A stretch of DNA of 64,000 bases from RPQJ01 sp963754125. GTDB taxonomy: Bacteria > Pseudomonadota > Gammaproteobacteria > Steroidobacterales > Steroidobacteraceae. This document shows positions 16,837-26,883 of this stretch, in pieces. The translations under genes and the position numbers were made by a program. The DNA is taken from assembly GCA_963754125.1 (NCBI GenBank), contig CAVWEX010000014.1, positions 1 through 64,000 on the forward strand. Direction: 5' to 3'. Below the pieces are notes generated by a model. The model searched no databases. It worked only from the letters and a program-made list of their open reading frames with translations, and was not told the origin of the DNA. The stretch's first letter is position 1. Each line of letters starts with the position of its first letter.

Positions 16837-18582
16837 TTACCGAGGGATGCGGGTCCTGATCCGCTCCACCTCGAACACCGCCATCGTCTGCGAGACCTCG
16901 TTGCCCACCAGCAGCAGCGGACGGCCGTTCGGGCTGTCCTCGGCGCTCACGAAGGTCACGCCCTCGGCGCCGGAGTCGTCCTGTCCGGGCAGCCTGTCGT
17001 TGCCGAACGAGCGCGTATTTAGGTACTGGACGAACTGCGGGGAGCGCGGGTCGGTCACGTCGTACACCATCAGCGTTCCGATGCGCTCGAGACCGATGAA
17101 CGCGTAGTCGCGCGGACCGACGCGACCGACGGTCACGCCCTCGGGCTCCGGACCCTTGTTGTCGCTGCGGCTGTCGAGGGTCTCGTCATTGTTGCTGGCG
17201 TTGAAGAAGTCCGGATAGACCGAGGCGGTGATCCGCTCGAACTCATCGCCGCTGTCCCAGACGAGGCCGGCGTTAGGCGCCGTGGGCGAGGTGGAGGCAG
17301 CCATCCGGGCCGGGTTCCACACGGAGAAAGAGCGGGCGCCGTAGGCATAGATGCGCTCGAACTGCGGGTCGTCGTCCACTTCGCGCGCGCCGAGCGTGTT
17401 GGTCACGTTCAGGCGGCCGAGGTTCGCGGCAGTCTTCGGTTGGCAGGGTTGCGGTCGGCAGCAGCGGTCCGGGAAGACCGCGGTGTCGAGCGCGAAGCTG
17501 CCGGAGCCGACGCGGACTTCCTCGTTGAAGATGTCGCCCTCTTCGAAGCCCGGCACGATGTCGTCCGCGGTCGGGTACACGCGCGCGTCGCCCTCGTTTG
17601 CGGTCAGCAGGAACACCTCGTTGCGCACCTTGAGCGTCGCGATCGCGTCCGGCTGGAACATGCCGTGCACGGGCCAGTTGGCGATGTTGATGCGTCCCTG
17701 GCTGCTCGAGATCTCTCGGTCCGACGCGTCGAACTTGTTCCCAAGCTGCGAGTGGTCCTTGAAGCCGAGCGGCAGCACCGACTCGATGCGTGCCTGGCCG
17801 ATGTTCAGCACGGCGACCGCGTTGTTCTCCTGCAGCGTCACGTAGGCGCGCGGACCCTGCACGGCGATGTACTCCGGCTCGAAGTCCTGCGCCGCGTTCG
17901 ACGGCACGCGCACGACCGAGCCGTCCGGCTGCACGAGGCGCTGCGAACCGAAGATCCGCACGCCGCGGGCGCGCAGCGCGGCTTCCTGGCCGACGTAGGC
18001 CGAGAAGCCGGCCGTCCGCGCCGTGGCCGCGCCGACGCCCGCACGCAGGTCGATCACGGTGACCGAGCCCTCGGGGTCGATCGAGTAGTCCTCGCTGGGC
18101 TCGCCCTCGTTCGCGACCAGCAGGTACTCGCCGTCGGGCGTGAAGGTGACCATGTCCGGGAGCGCGCCCGCGGGCACCTGGCCGAGCACGTCGAGCGTCG
18201 CCGCGTCGAGGAACACGACGCTGCCGGGGTCGGTCTTGGTGACCGCCTCCGAGGCGACCGCGACCAGGCCGTCGTGCACGGCCACGCCGTTTACGCCACC
18301 GCCGTATTGCGAGAAGTCGATGGCGGTGACCCGCGTCGGGTTGGCGGGATCGGCGAGGTCCACGACGTCGACCGTGTTGGCGCCGGCATTGATCGCGAAC
18401 ACCCGCTTCGAGGCGCGGTCGTAAGCGAGGATCTCGATGCCGGTCGATTCCGGCACGCCCGCAGCGCTGCCCGTGTAGCTGGCGAGCGAGTTGAGCTGGA
18501 TCGAGAAGTCGGGCGGGCGGGCGGCGGCCGTGCCGCAGGCCAGGGCGATTGCTGCGGACAGCACGGAGAGCTTGAATTTCAT
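16837..18582 (-). CDS. Secreted choice-of-anchor I family beta-propeller-like protein
   Basis: A 581-residue exported protein with a signal peptide (MKFKLSVLSAAIALACGTAAA). Repeated blade-like units follow, with motifs such as SKRVFAINAGANTVDVVDL, FTPDGEYLLVANEGEPSEDY, NIANWPVHGMFQPDAIATL, VFLLTANEGDARVY and GPEPEGVTVGRVGPRDYAFIGLER. This order is typical of the choice-of-anchor I group, usually found on surface or periplasmic proteins. No catalytic residues can be named. A cysteine cluster (CCRPQPC, near residue 385) is unusual and may be disulfide-bonded. ATG 18582 is preceded by GAGGA. The gene diverges from ppc with 252 bp between starts. Confidence 0.82.
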   Translation of the reverse strand: MKFKLSVLSAAIALACGTAAARPPDFSIQLNSLASYTGSAAGVPESTGIEILAYDRASKRVFAINAGANTVDVVDLADPANPTRVTAIDFSQYGGGVNGVAVHDGLVAVASEAVTKTDPGSVVFLDAATLDVLGQVPAGALPDMVTFTPDGEYLLVANEGEPSEDYSIDPEGSVTVIDLRAGVGAATARTAGFSAYVGQEAALRARGVRIFGSQRLVQPDGSVVRVPSNAAQDFEPEYIAVQGPRAYVTLQENNAVAVLNIGQARIESVLPLGFKDHSQLGNKFDASDREISSSQGRINIANWPVHGMFQPDAIATLKVRNEVFLLTANEGDARVYPTADDIVPGFEEGDIFNEEVRVGSGSFALDTAVFPDRCCRPQPCQPKTAANLGRLNVTNTLGAREVDDDPQFERIYAYGARSFSVWNPARMAASTSPTAPNAGLVWDSGDEFERITASVYPDFFNASNNDETLDSRSDNKGPEPEGVTVGRVGPRDYAFIGLERIGTLMVYDVTDPRSPQFVQYLNTRSFGNDRLPGQDDSGAEGVTFVSAEDSPNGRPLLLVGNEVSQTMAVFEVERIRTRIPR

Positions 18583-18834
18583 CGGCGAGAGTCCTCGTCG
18601 TGGGGTTGAGTCCGGGTCGGACGAACCCGGCAACCTACGCCCCGGACTTTTCGATTTCGTGACAGTCACGGCGGTGCCAGCAGCATGGGACGTGCCGCCG
18701 CCGCACTCGCGTTGCGACATCGCAACCCTGGAGCCGCGGAGGTCCGGTATCATTCGGCGAACGTCAGTAGGCACGACTCAGCCGCACCGCGCGGAATCAC
18801 GTCAGCAACGGCACTCCCCAGCGCGACCCGCGCC
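18583..18834. other. Divergent intergenic region between the propeller gene and ppc
   Basis: These 252 bases hold the two divergent upstream regions. The ribosome-binding sequence of the propeller gene lies at its left edge. I see no strong sigma-70 hexamer pair, hairpin or repeat, and no credible small ORF. Confidence 0.5.
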
Positions 18835-21579
18835 ATGGCCCGCAAAGGCATTTTCTTTCCGCTCAAGGACGCGGCACTGCGCGACGACGTGCACGTGCTC
18901 GGCGCCCTCGTGGGCGACGTGCTCAAGGACCAGTGCGGGCCCGAGCTGTTCGCGGCGGTGGAGGGCGACCGCCTCGCGGCCATCGGCCGCCGGCAGGGCG
19001 ACGCGGACCAGTCCGTCGAGCTCGTCGTACGGACCCAGGGCCGCACGCCGCAGGAGGCCCTGTCGCTGGTCCACGCCTTCTCCACCTGGTTCCAGGTCGT
19101 GAACCTCGCCGAGAAGGTGCACCGGGTCCGCCGCCGCCGGCAGTACATGAACGACAGCAGCACGCCGCAGCCGGGCGGGCTCGAGGAGTGCTTCGCGCGG
19201 CTCAAGGCGCGCGGCCTGACGCTCGAGCAGGTCGTCGACCTGCTCGGCCGGTTGCGCATCGAGCCGGTGTTCACGCCCCATCCCACGGAATCGACGCGCC
19301 GCACGCTGCTGCGCCAGCGGCAGCGCATCGCCCGCCTGCTCACCCAGCGCCTCGACCCGAGCCTCACGCCGGGCGAGCGGCACTCGATCATCGAGCGCGT
19401 GCGCACGGAGCTCACGACCGGCTGGCAGACGGCGGGCAGTTCGCGCGAGCGCCTGAGCGTCGCCGACGAGCGCGAGCACGTGCTGTTCTTCCTGGTGGAG
19501 GTGATCTACGAGGTCATTCCCGGGTTCTACGAGGAGGTCGAGGCCGCGCTGTCGGCGGTATTCGGCGCGGCCGCCGCCGCGGTACACGTGCCCGAGGTGC
19601 TCTTCTTCGGCTCGTGGGTCGGCGGAGACATGGACGGGCACCCGGACGTGCATGCGAAGACCATCCGCGAGAGCTGCGCGCGCCACCACCAGCTGATCGT
19701 CAACCGCTACTTCCTCGAGGCGCAGACGCTGGCCGAGCGCCTGAGCCAGAGCAGCAGCCGCGTCGAGGTATCGCCCGAGATCGCGGTGCGCATCGAGCAG
19801 TACCGCAGCCTCGTTCCCGGCGCCCGCACCGCCACGCCGGCGAGCCACGACCGGATGCCCTATCGCGTGTTCCTCGGGCAGGTCGCCGAGCGCCTGCGCG
19901 CCACCTACGAGGGCCGCTCCGGCCACTACGAGCGCGTCGAGCAGCTCACCGGCGACCTCGAGCTGATCGCCGGCAGCCTGGCCGCGCACCGGGGCGAGTA
20001 CGCCGGTCTGTTCCACGTCCGCCGCATGCTGCGGCGCGTGCGCACCTTCGGCTTCCACCTCGCCACCCTCGACGTCCGGCAGCACGCCGAGGTGCACCGC
20101 GAGATCGTCGGGCGTGCGCTCGCCGAGGACGGGTGGGTCGGGCGGACGCCGGAGGAGCGTCGAGTCCGGCTCGGCACGGCACTCGAGCGCGACGAATCGC
20201 CGGTCACCGCGCTGGACGCGGCCGCGAAGCGCGCGCTCTGGGTGCTCGAGGCGATGGAGTTCTGCGGCCATCGCTACGGGCGGGCGGCGGTCGGCTCGTA
20301 CGTCGTGAGCATGGCGAGCGACGTGGACGACGTACTCTCGGTGCTCCTGCTTGCGCAGTGGGCCGGCCTCGCGGACGGTCCGGACGGGGTGCTGCCGCTC
20401 GACGTCGCCCCGCTGTTCGAGTCCGTCGTGTCGCTCGAGAACGCCGGCCCCATCGTCGAGCGGCTGCTGGCCGACCCCGTCTACCGGGCCCACCTGCAGT
20501 CGCGCGGCAACCGCCAGATCGTGATGATCGGCTATTCCGACAGCAACAAGGCCGTCGGGATCGTCGCCTCGCGCTGGCTGCTGCGGGAGGCGCAGGCCGC
20601 GATGGTCAAGGCCTGCGAGGCCGCGGGCGTGGACCTGCTCGTGTTCCACGGTCGCGGCGGATCGGTCAGCGTGGGCGGGGGCCGCACGGAGGGCCTGGTG
20701 CGCAGCGCTCCGCCCGGGGCGATCGGCGGACGCCTGCGCGTGACGGAGCAGGGCGAGAGCGTGAACGAGCGCTACGGCCTGCGGCCGATCGCGATGCGCA
20801 GCTTCGAGCGCAGCGTGAACGCGGTGGCGCTCGCCGCCGCCGGTCAGCCCACGCCCGCGGCGTCGGACCCGCGCTGGCAGGAGGCGCTGACCGTGTTCGC
20901 CGAGGCGAGCCGGCGCGCGTACCGGGCGCTGGTGCACGACGACAGCGACCTTCGCGGACTACTTCCAGAGCGTCACGCCGGTGGACGTGATCGAGCGCAT
21001 GCAGATCGGCTCGCGGCCGGTGACCCGTGCCGCCGGCGGCGGCATCGAGGCGCTGCGCGCCATTCCCTGGATGTTCGCATGGTCGCAGAGCCGCCACATG
21101 CTGCCGGGGTGGCTCGGCGTCGGGCAGCGGGATCACCGCCGTGAACGAGCGCTTCGGGCCGGACCTGCTCGGCGAGATGTACGCCCGCTGGCCGTTCGTC
21201 GCGACGCTGCTCGACGACGTCGAGGTGGTGCTCGCGAAGGCCGACATGGGCATCGCCGAGGTCTACGGCCAGCTCGTGCGGCCGGAGCACGAGCGCCTCG
21301 GGGCCGCGATCCGGCGCGAGTTCGACCTCGCGCGTCGAGCACGTGCTGGCCGTGAAGGGCTGCGCGCGGCTGCTCGACTCGGAGCCCACGCTGCAGCGCT
21401 CGATCCGGCTGCGCAACCCGTACGTGGACCCGATCCACCTCATGCAGGTGGACCTGCTGCGGCGCTGGCGCGAGTCCGGCCGCGAGGACCGCGAGGTCTT
21501 CGACGCGCTGGTCGCCTCGGTGAACGGCATCGCACAGGGATCTGCAGGGCTCGGGCTGATTGCAGCATTCACTTGTTGA
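18835..21579 (+). CDS. ppc: Phosphoenolpyruvate carboxylase, with three frameshifts
   Basis: PEP carboxylase converts PEP and bicarbonate to oxaloacetate to replenish the TCA cycle. About 913 residues can be read once three single-base insertions are allowed for. Key segments are FTPHPTESTRRTLL (catalytic histidine region), FGSWVGGDMDGHPDV, DVRQHAEVH, MIGYSDSNKAVGI, FHGRGGSVSVGGG, and after the shifts FADYFQSVTPVDVIERMQIGSRP, RAIPWMFAWSQSR, RLRNPYVDPIHLMQVDLL and the C-terminal NGIAQGSAGLG. The shifts lie near 20950 (extra C), 21121-21123 (extra G in a GGG) and 21332 (extra C). Together they return reading to the original frame, and homology is continuous, so assembly errors are more likely than a dead gene. 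ATG 18835 begins MARKGIFFPLKD. Confidence 0.93.
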
Positions 21580-21664
21580 CTCCGCTGTGACGCTGCACTA
21601 GCGTCCGATGCGAGCAGATGCACGCGCGGCGACCGCCGCGCCCCGATCAAACGAGGGAGTCTCA

Positions 21665-22241
21665 ATGGCAGCGAAGAAAAAGGCGCGTTCCAAGACGAGC
21701 AGCAAGGGCACGAAGGCGAAGGCCAAGACCAAGGTGAAGGCCAAGGTTGCGAAGAGAAAGGTGACCCGGGCCGTTGCAAAGACCAAGGCCAAGGCCAGGG
21801 TTTCCAAGGCCAAGGTGACCCGGAAGCAGGCCGTCACCAAGGCCAAGGTCAAGAAGTCGGTGAGCGGCAGCGCGCAGGTCGGCGAAGAAGGTGCCGTCGC
21901 GTGTGTCGAGGCAGGTGACTGCCGTGCGCAAGGCGGTTCGCAAGGCGCCGGCGCAGGCCCGCGCTGCGGTCAACAAGGCCGTGAAGCAGGCGAAGAAGAT
22001 GCCGCCCAAGGCCCGCCGGACCGTGGTCAAGGCCGAGAAGCAGATCGCCAGGACCGTGACCACGATGAAGAAGAAGGCCGCGGCGGGCGCCAAGCAGGCC
22101 GAGGCCGCGGTGTCGAAGGCCCAGGACTCGGCCGAGAAGACGGCCACGAGCCTGATGGACCAGGCCAAGGACCTCTTCCAGAAGGCGAGCGACGCGGTCG
22201 AGACGGCCGTCGACAGCGTGATGCCCGGCCAGTCGAAGTAA
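21665..22241 (+). CDS. Histone H1-like lysine/alanine-rich protein, frameshifted
   Basis: A highly basic, low-complexity protein of about 191 residues. The first half is lysine-rich with K-A-K and K-V-K steps (AAKKKARSKTSSKG, AKTKVKAKVAKRK). The second half continues with VRKAVRKAPAQARAAVNKAVKQAKK and then turns into an amphipathic alanine-rich helix ending in AVDSVMPGQSK. The composition resembles bacterial histone H1-like and AlgP-type proteins, which bind DNA nonspecifically. The frame changes near 21881, where one extra G splits Q-V from A-K-K-V-P-S-R. ATG 21665 has GAGGGAG upstream. It starts 85 bp after ppc and is closed by a strong terminator. The DNA-binding role is inferred from composition only. 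Confidence 0.75.
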
Positions 22242-22285
22242 GTATCGGCAGCCCACGGCCGCCGGATGCGGCGGTCGGCCAGCAG

Positions 22286-22322
22286 GGCCCCGGCGGAGTT
22301 CCGTCCGGGGCCTTTCCTTTTT
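22286..22322 (+). terminator. Rho-independent terminator after the histone-like gene
   Basis: GGCCCCGG (22286-22293) pairs with CCGGGGCC (22305-22312). The loop can itself fold (CGGA/TCCG), and a T-rich tract follows (TTTCCTTTTT). It lies 45 bp after the stop codon and also precedes the end of the convergent NUDIX gene. Confidence 0.85.
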
Positions 22323-22329
22323 CAGCGGG

Positions 22330-23223
22330 TCAGCGGGCCTCGCGGCCGGGCGAGACCACGATGCAGGAGCGGCGCCTCGACAGGTGCGCCGGGAAGCCAT
22401 CGGCCGGCACGCAGCCTTCGCCCGGCGCCGCCGCGTACCCCGGATCCCACGGCATCACGACCCTGAGCTCACCGGCGCCGGCGTCGATGCGCGGCATCAC
22501 GGGCGGCGCCGCGCGCCCCCGCTCCGCGGCGAGCATGGCCTCGAGGCTGCCGTGCCGTGCGTAGCTCTCGGCGAGGTCCTCGAGGGTCAGCAGCGTCGGC
22601 GGCACGACGCGGATCTCGCCGCGCTCGATCGCCTCGGGCGCGTGGGCGGGTCGGACCCACGCGTGGTGCGTGAGTTCCGACAGGTCGGCGCTCACTTCCT
22701 GCCCGGGCGGCAGGGCGATCGCGAAGAACCGCGTGTCGAAGCGCTTCGGCTCGAGCGACGGCGTGATCCAGTGCGACCAGTAGACGAGCCGGTCCACGTC
22801 GAGGTAGAGATTCTCGACCTCGAGCATCGCAACGAACGAGGTGGCGTCGCTGGTCACCGTCGCGCGGCGCGTCTGCAGGGCCTCGACCCTCGCCGACTGG
22901 CATGGGCCGCCCTGCGCGTCGCGGGCGAGCAGCACGCCGGCTTCCTCGAACGTCTCCCGGCAGGCCGCCACCCGCAAGGCCACGGCCTGCGCGGCGGGCA
23001 CCGGCTCGCCCTCGAGCGTCTGCAGGTGGTCGCAATCGGCCGCTCCGGGCGTCGCCGCGAGGCGCCTGCAGGCGGCGGCCGAGGCGTCGGCGGCGTCCAC
23101 GCGCCCACCGGGGAAGACCCACATGCCCGCCATGAACGACAGGCCCGCGCCGCGGCACATCATCAGCACCTCGAGCTCGGCCTCGACCTCCCGCAGCAGC
23201 AGGACCGTCGCCGCAGCGTGCAT
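22330..23223 (-). CDS. NUDIX hydrolase
   Basis: A 297-residue NUDIX-type pyrophosphohydrolase. The N-terminus (AAATVLLLRE) is followed by the strand and loop MAGMWVFPGGRVD and the core helix CRETFEEAGVLL, which holds the R-E-x-x-E-E-x-G part of the Nudix box. The first glycine and glutamate of the canonical G-x5-E are not obvious, so this is a diverged long-type NUDIX protein; members act on CoA or nucleotide diphosphate derivatives, and the substrate here is unknown. SHWITPSLEPKRFDTRFF is typical of this subgroup. The ATG at 23223 overlaps the stop of the oxidoreductase gene by one base (TGATG), so the two are coupled. Confidence 0.85.
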   Translation of the reverse strand: MHAAATVLLLREVEAELEVLMMCRGAGLSFMAGMWVFPGGRVDAADASAAACRRLAATPGAADCDHLQTLEGEPVPAAQAVALRVAACRETFEEAGVLLARDAQGGPCQSARVEALQTRRATVTSDATSFVAMLEVENLYLDVDRLVYWSHWITPSLEPKRFDTRFFAIALPPGQEVSADLSELTHHAWVRPAHAPEAIERGEIRVVPPTLLTLEDLAESYARHGSLEAMLAAERGRAAPPVMPRIDAGAGELRVVMPWDPGYAAAPGEGCVPADGFPAHLSRRRSCIVVSPGREAR

Positions 23224-24236
23224 CAGAGGAGCTTGACGAGCTGCTTGCCGAAGTTGCGTCCCTTCAGCAGTCCGATGAACGCCTCGGGCGCGGCCGCGAG
23301 GCCGTCGGCGATGGTCTCGCGGTACTTGATGCGGCCGGTGGCCACTCCGCGGCCGAGCTCGGCGAGCGCCGGCGGCCAGGCATCCATGTGGTCGCTCACG
23401 ATGAAGCCCTGCACCTTGAGGCGAGAGACGAGCAGGGCGCGCACATTGCGGATCGCGATGTCCTGGCCGTCGTAGCCCGCGATCAGCCCGCAGAGCGCCA
23501 CCCGGCCGAAGGGGTTCATGCAGGCGAGCGCGGCATCGAGGCAGATGCCGCCGACATTCTCGAACAGTCCGTCCACGCCATCGGGCGCCGCCGCCTTCAG
23601 GGCGCGCGCCATGGACTTCACGTCGCCGTGCTCGCGGTGGTCGATGCAGGCGTCGAAGCCGAGTTCCGAGACGACGTATTCGCACTTCTCGCGGCCCGCC
23701 TGCGATGCCGATCGCCCGGCAACCGGCCTGCTTGGCGAGCTGTCCCACCACGCTGCCGACCGCGCCGCTGGCCGCCGAGACGAGCACGGTCTCACCGGCC
23801 TTCGGCTCGCAGATGCGATTGAGCCCGTGCCACGCGGTGACGCCGGGCATGCCGACCGGACCGAGGTAGGCGGACATCGGGATCGCGCGCGTGTCCACCT
23901 TCATGAGCTGCTTGCCGTCCGAGAGCGGCGACCTCCTGCCAGCCGAGCAATGCCCGTCACGGTGTCGCCTGCGGCGAATCCCGGGTGGTTCGAGACCTCC
24001 ACCACGCCGACCGTGCCGCCGATCATGGTCTCGCCGAGCTTCTGTGACTCGGCGTAGGACTTGGTCTCCTCCATGCGCCCGCGCATGTACGGATCGAGCG
24101 ACAGGAAGTGGTTGCGCACGCGCAGCTGCCCGGGCCCGGGCTCGGGGACCGGCGCGCGCTCGAGGCGGAAGTTGTCCGTCGTCACGGTGCCCTGCGGGCG
24201 GCTGGCGAGAACGATGCGCTGGAAGGTCTCGGTCAT
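23223..24236 (-). CDS. NADP-dependent MDR-family oxidoreductase (CurA/prostaglandin-reductase-like), with three frameshifts
   Basis: A medium-chain dehydrogenase/reductase of about 337 residues, probably reducing double bonds of enones with NADPH. It starts MTETFQRIVLASRPQG; DPYMRGRM and MIGGTVGVVEVSNHPGF follow, then GMPGVTAWHGL, the Rossmann motif SAASGAVGSVVGQLAKQAG, and the C-terminal FENVGG, LVSRLKVQGFIVSDH and GRNFGKQLVKLL. Three single extra bases break the frame, near 23945, 23923 and 23695-23697 (a GGG run). Removing each restores unbroken family sequence (GIA-GWQEVAA-SDGKQLMKVD and IAGG-REKCEYV). I take them as probable assembly errors. The gene is upstream of and coupled to the NUDIX gene. 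It diverges from the CBS-domain gene at 24364. Confidence 0.85.
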
Positions 24237-24363
24237 GGGGCTCTCCGGGCGGATGTTCCGGCACCGTAGCAGTCCCGTCGGTGCAGGTGAACCCCGCGGC
24301 GCGGCCGCGTGGCCGCGGCCGGTATCATGGGCGTCCACCCGCACGGAGCCTGTACGCCCCCCG

Positions 24364-25666
24364 ATGGACTTCACGATCATCCTGGTCCTGGTCGGATTCA
24401 ACGCGCTGTTCGCGCTGTCGGAGATGGCCATCGTCGCCTCCCGCAGCGCGCGCCTGCAGCAACTCGAGGACGAGGAGCGGCCGGGCGCAGCAGCCGCGGC
24501 AGGACTGCGCCGGGAACCCTCGCGGTTCCTCTCCACGGTGCAGGTGGGGATCACCGCGATCGGAGTGCTGGCGGGCGCCGTGGGCGAGTCGGCGCTCGCG
24601 CAGCCGCTCGCCGAGCACCTCGCGCAGGTGCCGCTGCTCGCGGCGCATGCGGGCGGCGTCGCGTTCACGCTCACGGTGGTGCTCATCACCTACCTGTCGG
24701 TGGTGCTCGGCGAGCTCGTGCCGAAGCGCCTCGCGCTGCTCGCGCCCGAGCGCGTCGCGCTGGTCGTGGCGGCCCCGATGCGCATGCTCGAAAAGTTCGC
24801 CACGCCGTTCGTCTGGTTGCTGTCGAAGTCGAGCGATGCGGTGCTCGCGCTCGTTCCCCGGTCTGCGGAACGCGAGCCACCCGTGACGGACGAGGAGATC
24901 GCGGTGCTGATGGAGCAGGGCGCCGCCGCCGGCGTGTTCCACGAGAGCGAGCAGGCCTATGTCTCGAACGTGCTGCGCCTCGACGAGCGTCGCGTGACCA
25001 GCATCATGACGCCGCGGCAGCAGCTGTACGTCGTGGACCTCGACGACGACGCGGCGACCGTGCGCGCGCGGGTCGCCGCCGCGCCGCACACGCGGCTCGT
25101 CGTCTGCCGCGGCGGCACCGACAACGTGCTCGGCATCGTCGAGGTAACGGACCTGCTCGCCGACGCGCTCGCGGGCCGGCCGCTCGACGTCGGCCGCGCG
25201 GGTGCGCGACCCGTTGCGCGTGCCCGAGACCGCCACCACGACCTCGCTGATCGAGACGTTCCGGGCGGCGGGCCGGCAGATTGCGCTCGTCATGGACGAG
25301 TACGGCGAGGTGCAGGGTCTCGTGACCGACTCGGACTTCCTCGGCGCCATCGTGGGCGAGATCGGCACCGCGGGTGCGCCTGCGACGTCCGCCATCCAGG
25401 CTCGCGAGGACGGCTCGTGGCTGGTGGAGGGCGGCCTGCCGATCGAGGAACTGCAGGACGCGCTCGAGCTCGGATCGCTGCCGGGACAGGAGGAGCACCA
25501 GTACACGACCGTGGCCGGCTTCGTGCTGCACCAGCTCGGCCGCATTCCGCAGCCCGCCGATCACTTCGACTGGGAGGACCTGCGCTTCGAGGTCGTCGAC
25601 ATGGACGGCCGGCGGGTGGACAAGGTGCTCGTGAGCCGGCGAAGTGGTCGGGATGAGAGGATTTGA
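24364..25666 (+). CDS. CNNM/CBS-domain membrane protein (TlyC/CorC-type), frameshifted
   Basis: A membrane protein of about 433 residues. The N-terminal DUF21 transmembrane domain (FTIILVLVGFNALFALSEMAIVASR, then VQVGITAIGVLAGAVGES and ELVPKRLALLAPERVA) is followed by a pair of CBS domains (VTSIMTPRQQLYVVDLDDD, LGIVEVTDLLADAL, ALVMDEYGEVQGLVTDSDFLGAI) and a C-terminal CorC/HlyC transporter-associated domain (GSWLVEGGLPIEEL to DMDGRRVDKVLVSRR). Such proteins are linked to magnesium or cobalt efflux. One extra G in GGG at 25200-25202 shifts the frame inside the CBS pair; homology continues in the next frame. The annotated stop at 25664-25666 lies inside the tRNA-Pro gene on the other strand. 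The true family sequence ends about seven residues earlier. Confidence 0.87.
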
Positions 25667-25721
25667 ACCTCCGACTCCTACGTCCCGAACGTAGTGCTCT
25701 ACCAGGCTGAGCTACATCCCG
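25645..25721 (-). tRNA. tRNA-Pro (anticodon CGG)
   Basis: The minus strand reads CGGGATG, a D-arm (AGCTCAGCCTGGTAGAGC), an anticodon stem CTACG/CGTAG around loop TTCGGGA (anticodon CGG), a T-arm GGAGGTTCAAATCCTC, the acceptor strand CATCCCG, A and an encoded CCA. It is 77 nt long with CCA and serves the CCG codon. The 3' end overlaps the last 22 bp of the convergent CBS-domain gene. Confidence 0.95.
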
Positions 25722-25752
25722 TCGCCGTGTGCCGACCGGTCGGACCCCGAAG

Positions 25753-26721
25753 TCAGTGCGTGCGGCTGACCGCGAAGTCCGCAAGCGCTCGAAGCGCCCG
25801 TGCGTGCGCCGAATCGGGAAGATCGGCCAGGGCCTCGATGGCGAGATCCTTCTCCCGCCGCGCGAGCCGGGCAGTGTACTCAAGGCCCCCCGATGATTCA
25901 ATCGTGCGCGTGATCGCCTCGAGGTCGTCGAGGCCGCCCCGTTCGATGGCGGTCCGCAGCCGCGCCGCGTCCTCGGGCGCCGCCCGCGACAGCGCGTAGA
26001 TCAGCGGCAGGGTGGGCTTGCCCTCGGCGAGGTCGTCGCCGAGGTTCTTGCCGAGTTCCGTGCGGTCGGCCCGGTAGTCGAGCGCGTCGTCCACGAGCTG
26101 GAACGCGGTGCCGAGGTGCCGCCCGTAGGCCAGCATCGCCTGCTCCACGGCCGGGGAGGCCTGCGCCAGGATCGCCGCCATCTGCGCGCCGGCCTCGAAC
26201 AGCCTCGCCGTCTTGCGGTAGATGACCTCGAGGTAGCTCTGCTCGGAGGTGTCCGGGTCGTGGGCGTTCATCAGCTGCAGGACTTCGCCCATCGCGATGG
26301 TGTTGGTCGCGTCCGCCATGACGCCCTGGATGCGCATGTCGCCGAGGTCGACCATCATCTGGAAGGCGCGCGAGTAGAGGTAATCGCCGACCAGCACGCT
26401 CGCCTGGTTGCCGAAGACCTCGTTGGCGGTGTGCCGGCCGCGGCGCAGCCCCGATCCGTCCACCACGTCGTCGTGCAGCAGCGTGGCCGTGTGGATGAAC
26501 TCGATGATGGCGGCGGCCTCGACGTGCTGTGCGCCGCGGTAGCCGCAGGCCCGCGCCGCGAGCACGACGGACAGTGGCCGCAGACGCTTGCCGCCCGCGC
26601 CCACGATGTACTGCGAGACCTGGTTGACCAGCACGACGTCGCTCGCCAGGCGGGCGACGATGACCTCGTCGAGGCGGCGCAGCTCGTCGGCCACCGGTTC
26701 CCTGATCTGATCGAGTTGCAT
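25753..26721 (-). CDS. ispB: Polyprenyl (octaprenyl) diphosphate synthase
   Basis: A 322-residue trans-prenyltransferase that makes the side chain of ubiquinone by condensing IPP units onto an allylic diphosphate. The family motifs are GAGGKRLRPLSVVL, the first aspartate-rich motif FIHTATLLHDDVVDGS (about residues 76-91), NTIAMGEVLQLM, and the second aspartate-rich motif FQLVDDALDY with GKNLGDDLAEGKPTLPLI after it. The length and the position next to rplU-rpmA, on the opposite strand, match the common ispB locus of Gammaproteobacteria. The start is taken as the ATG at 26721; an upstream TTG at 26742 is possible. The chain length of the product cannot be read reliably from sequence. Confidence 0.92.
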   Translation of the reverse strand: MQLDQIREPVADELRRLDEVIVARLASDVVLVNQVSQYIVGAGGKRLRPLSVVLAARACGYRGAQHVEAAAIIEFIHTATLLHDDVVDGSGLRRGRHTANEVFGNQASVLVGDYLYSRAFQMMVDLGDMRIQGVMADATNTIAMGEVLQLMNAHDPDTSEQSYLEVIYRKTARLFEAGAQMAAILAQASPAVEQAMLAYGRHLGTAFQLVDDALDYRADRTELGKNLGDDLAEGKPTLPLIYALSRAAPEDAARLRTAIERGGLDDLEAITRTIESSGGLEYTARLARREKDLAIEALADLPDSAHARALRALADFAVSRTH

Positions 26722-26801
26722 TCCCGCGCCGGGCCCTGACAAAGACGGCGCATGGTACCCGGACGTCCCGGGCGTGGGAATGGCTTGGATCCCCTAAGCG
26801 C

Positions 26802-26830
26802 TTGATTCGAGCGGCCCGGACCCGTAAACT
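26802..26830 (+). promoter_or_regulatory. Likely sigma-70 promoter of rplU-rpmA
   Basis: TTGATT (26802-26807) and TAAACT (26825-26830) are 17 bp apart, and the predicted start near 26837 gives a leader of about 47 nt before rplU. Confidence 0.5.
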
Positions 26831-26843
26831 TCCGCGTCTTTCT

Positions 26844-26862
26844 GCCGGGGGTCGACCCCGGC
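26844..26862 (+). promoter_or_regulatory. GC-rich hairpin in the rplU 5' leader
   Basis: GCCGGGG (26844-26850) pairs with CCCCGGC (26856-26862) around GTCGA, just after the predicted transcription start and 22 bp before the rplU ATG. It might be a ribosomal-protein leader control element, but no known leader motif is recognised. Confidence 0.35.
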
Positions 26863-26883
26863 CCCTGTGGAGAATCCAAGGTC

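Noticed and set aside
22330..24264. Apparent fusion of a NUDIX hydrolase with an oxidoreductase
   Set aside because: The fused frame crosses the oxidoreductase only because single-base shifts place part of it in the NUDIX frame. The NUDIX ATG at 23223 overlaps the oxidoreductase stop, so these are two genes.
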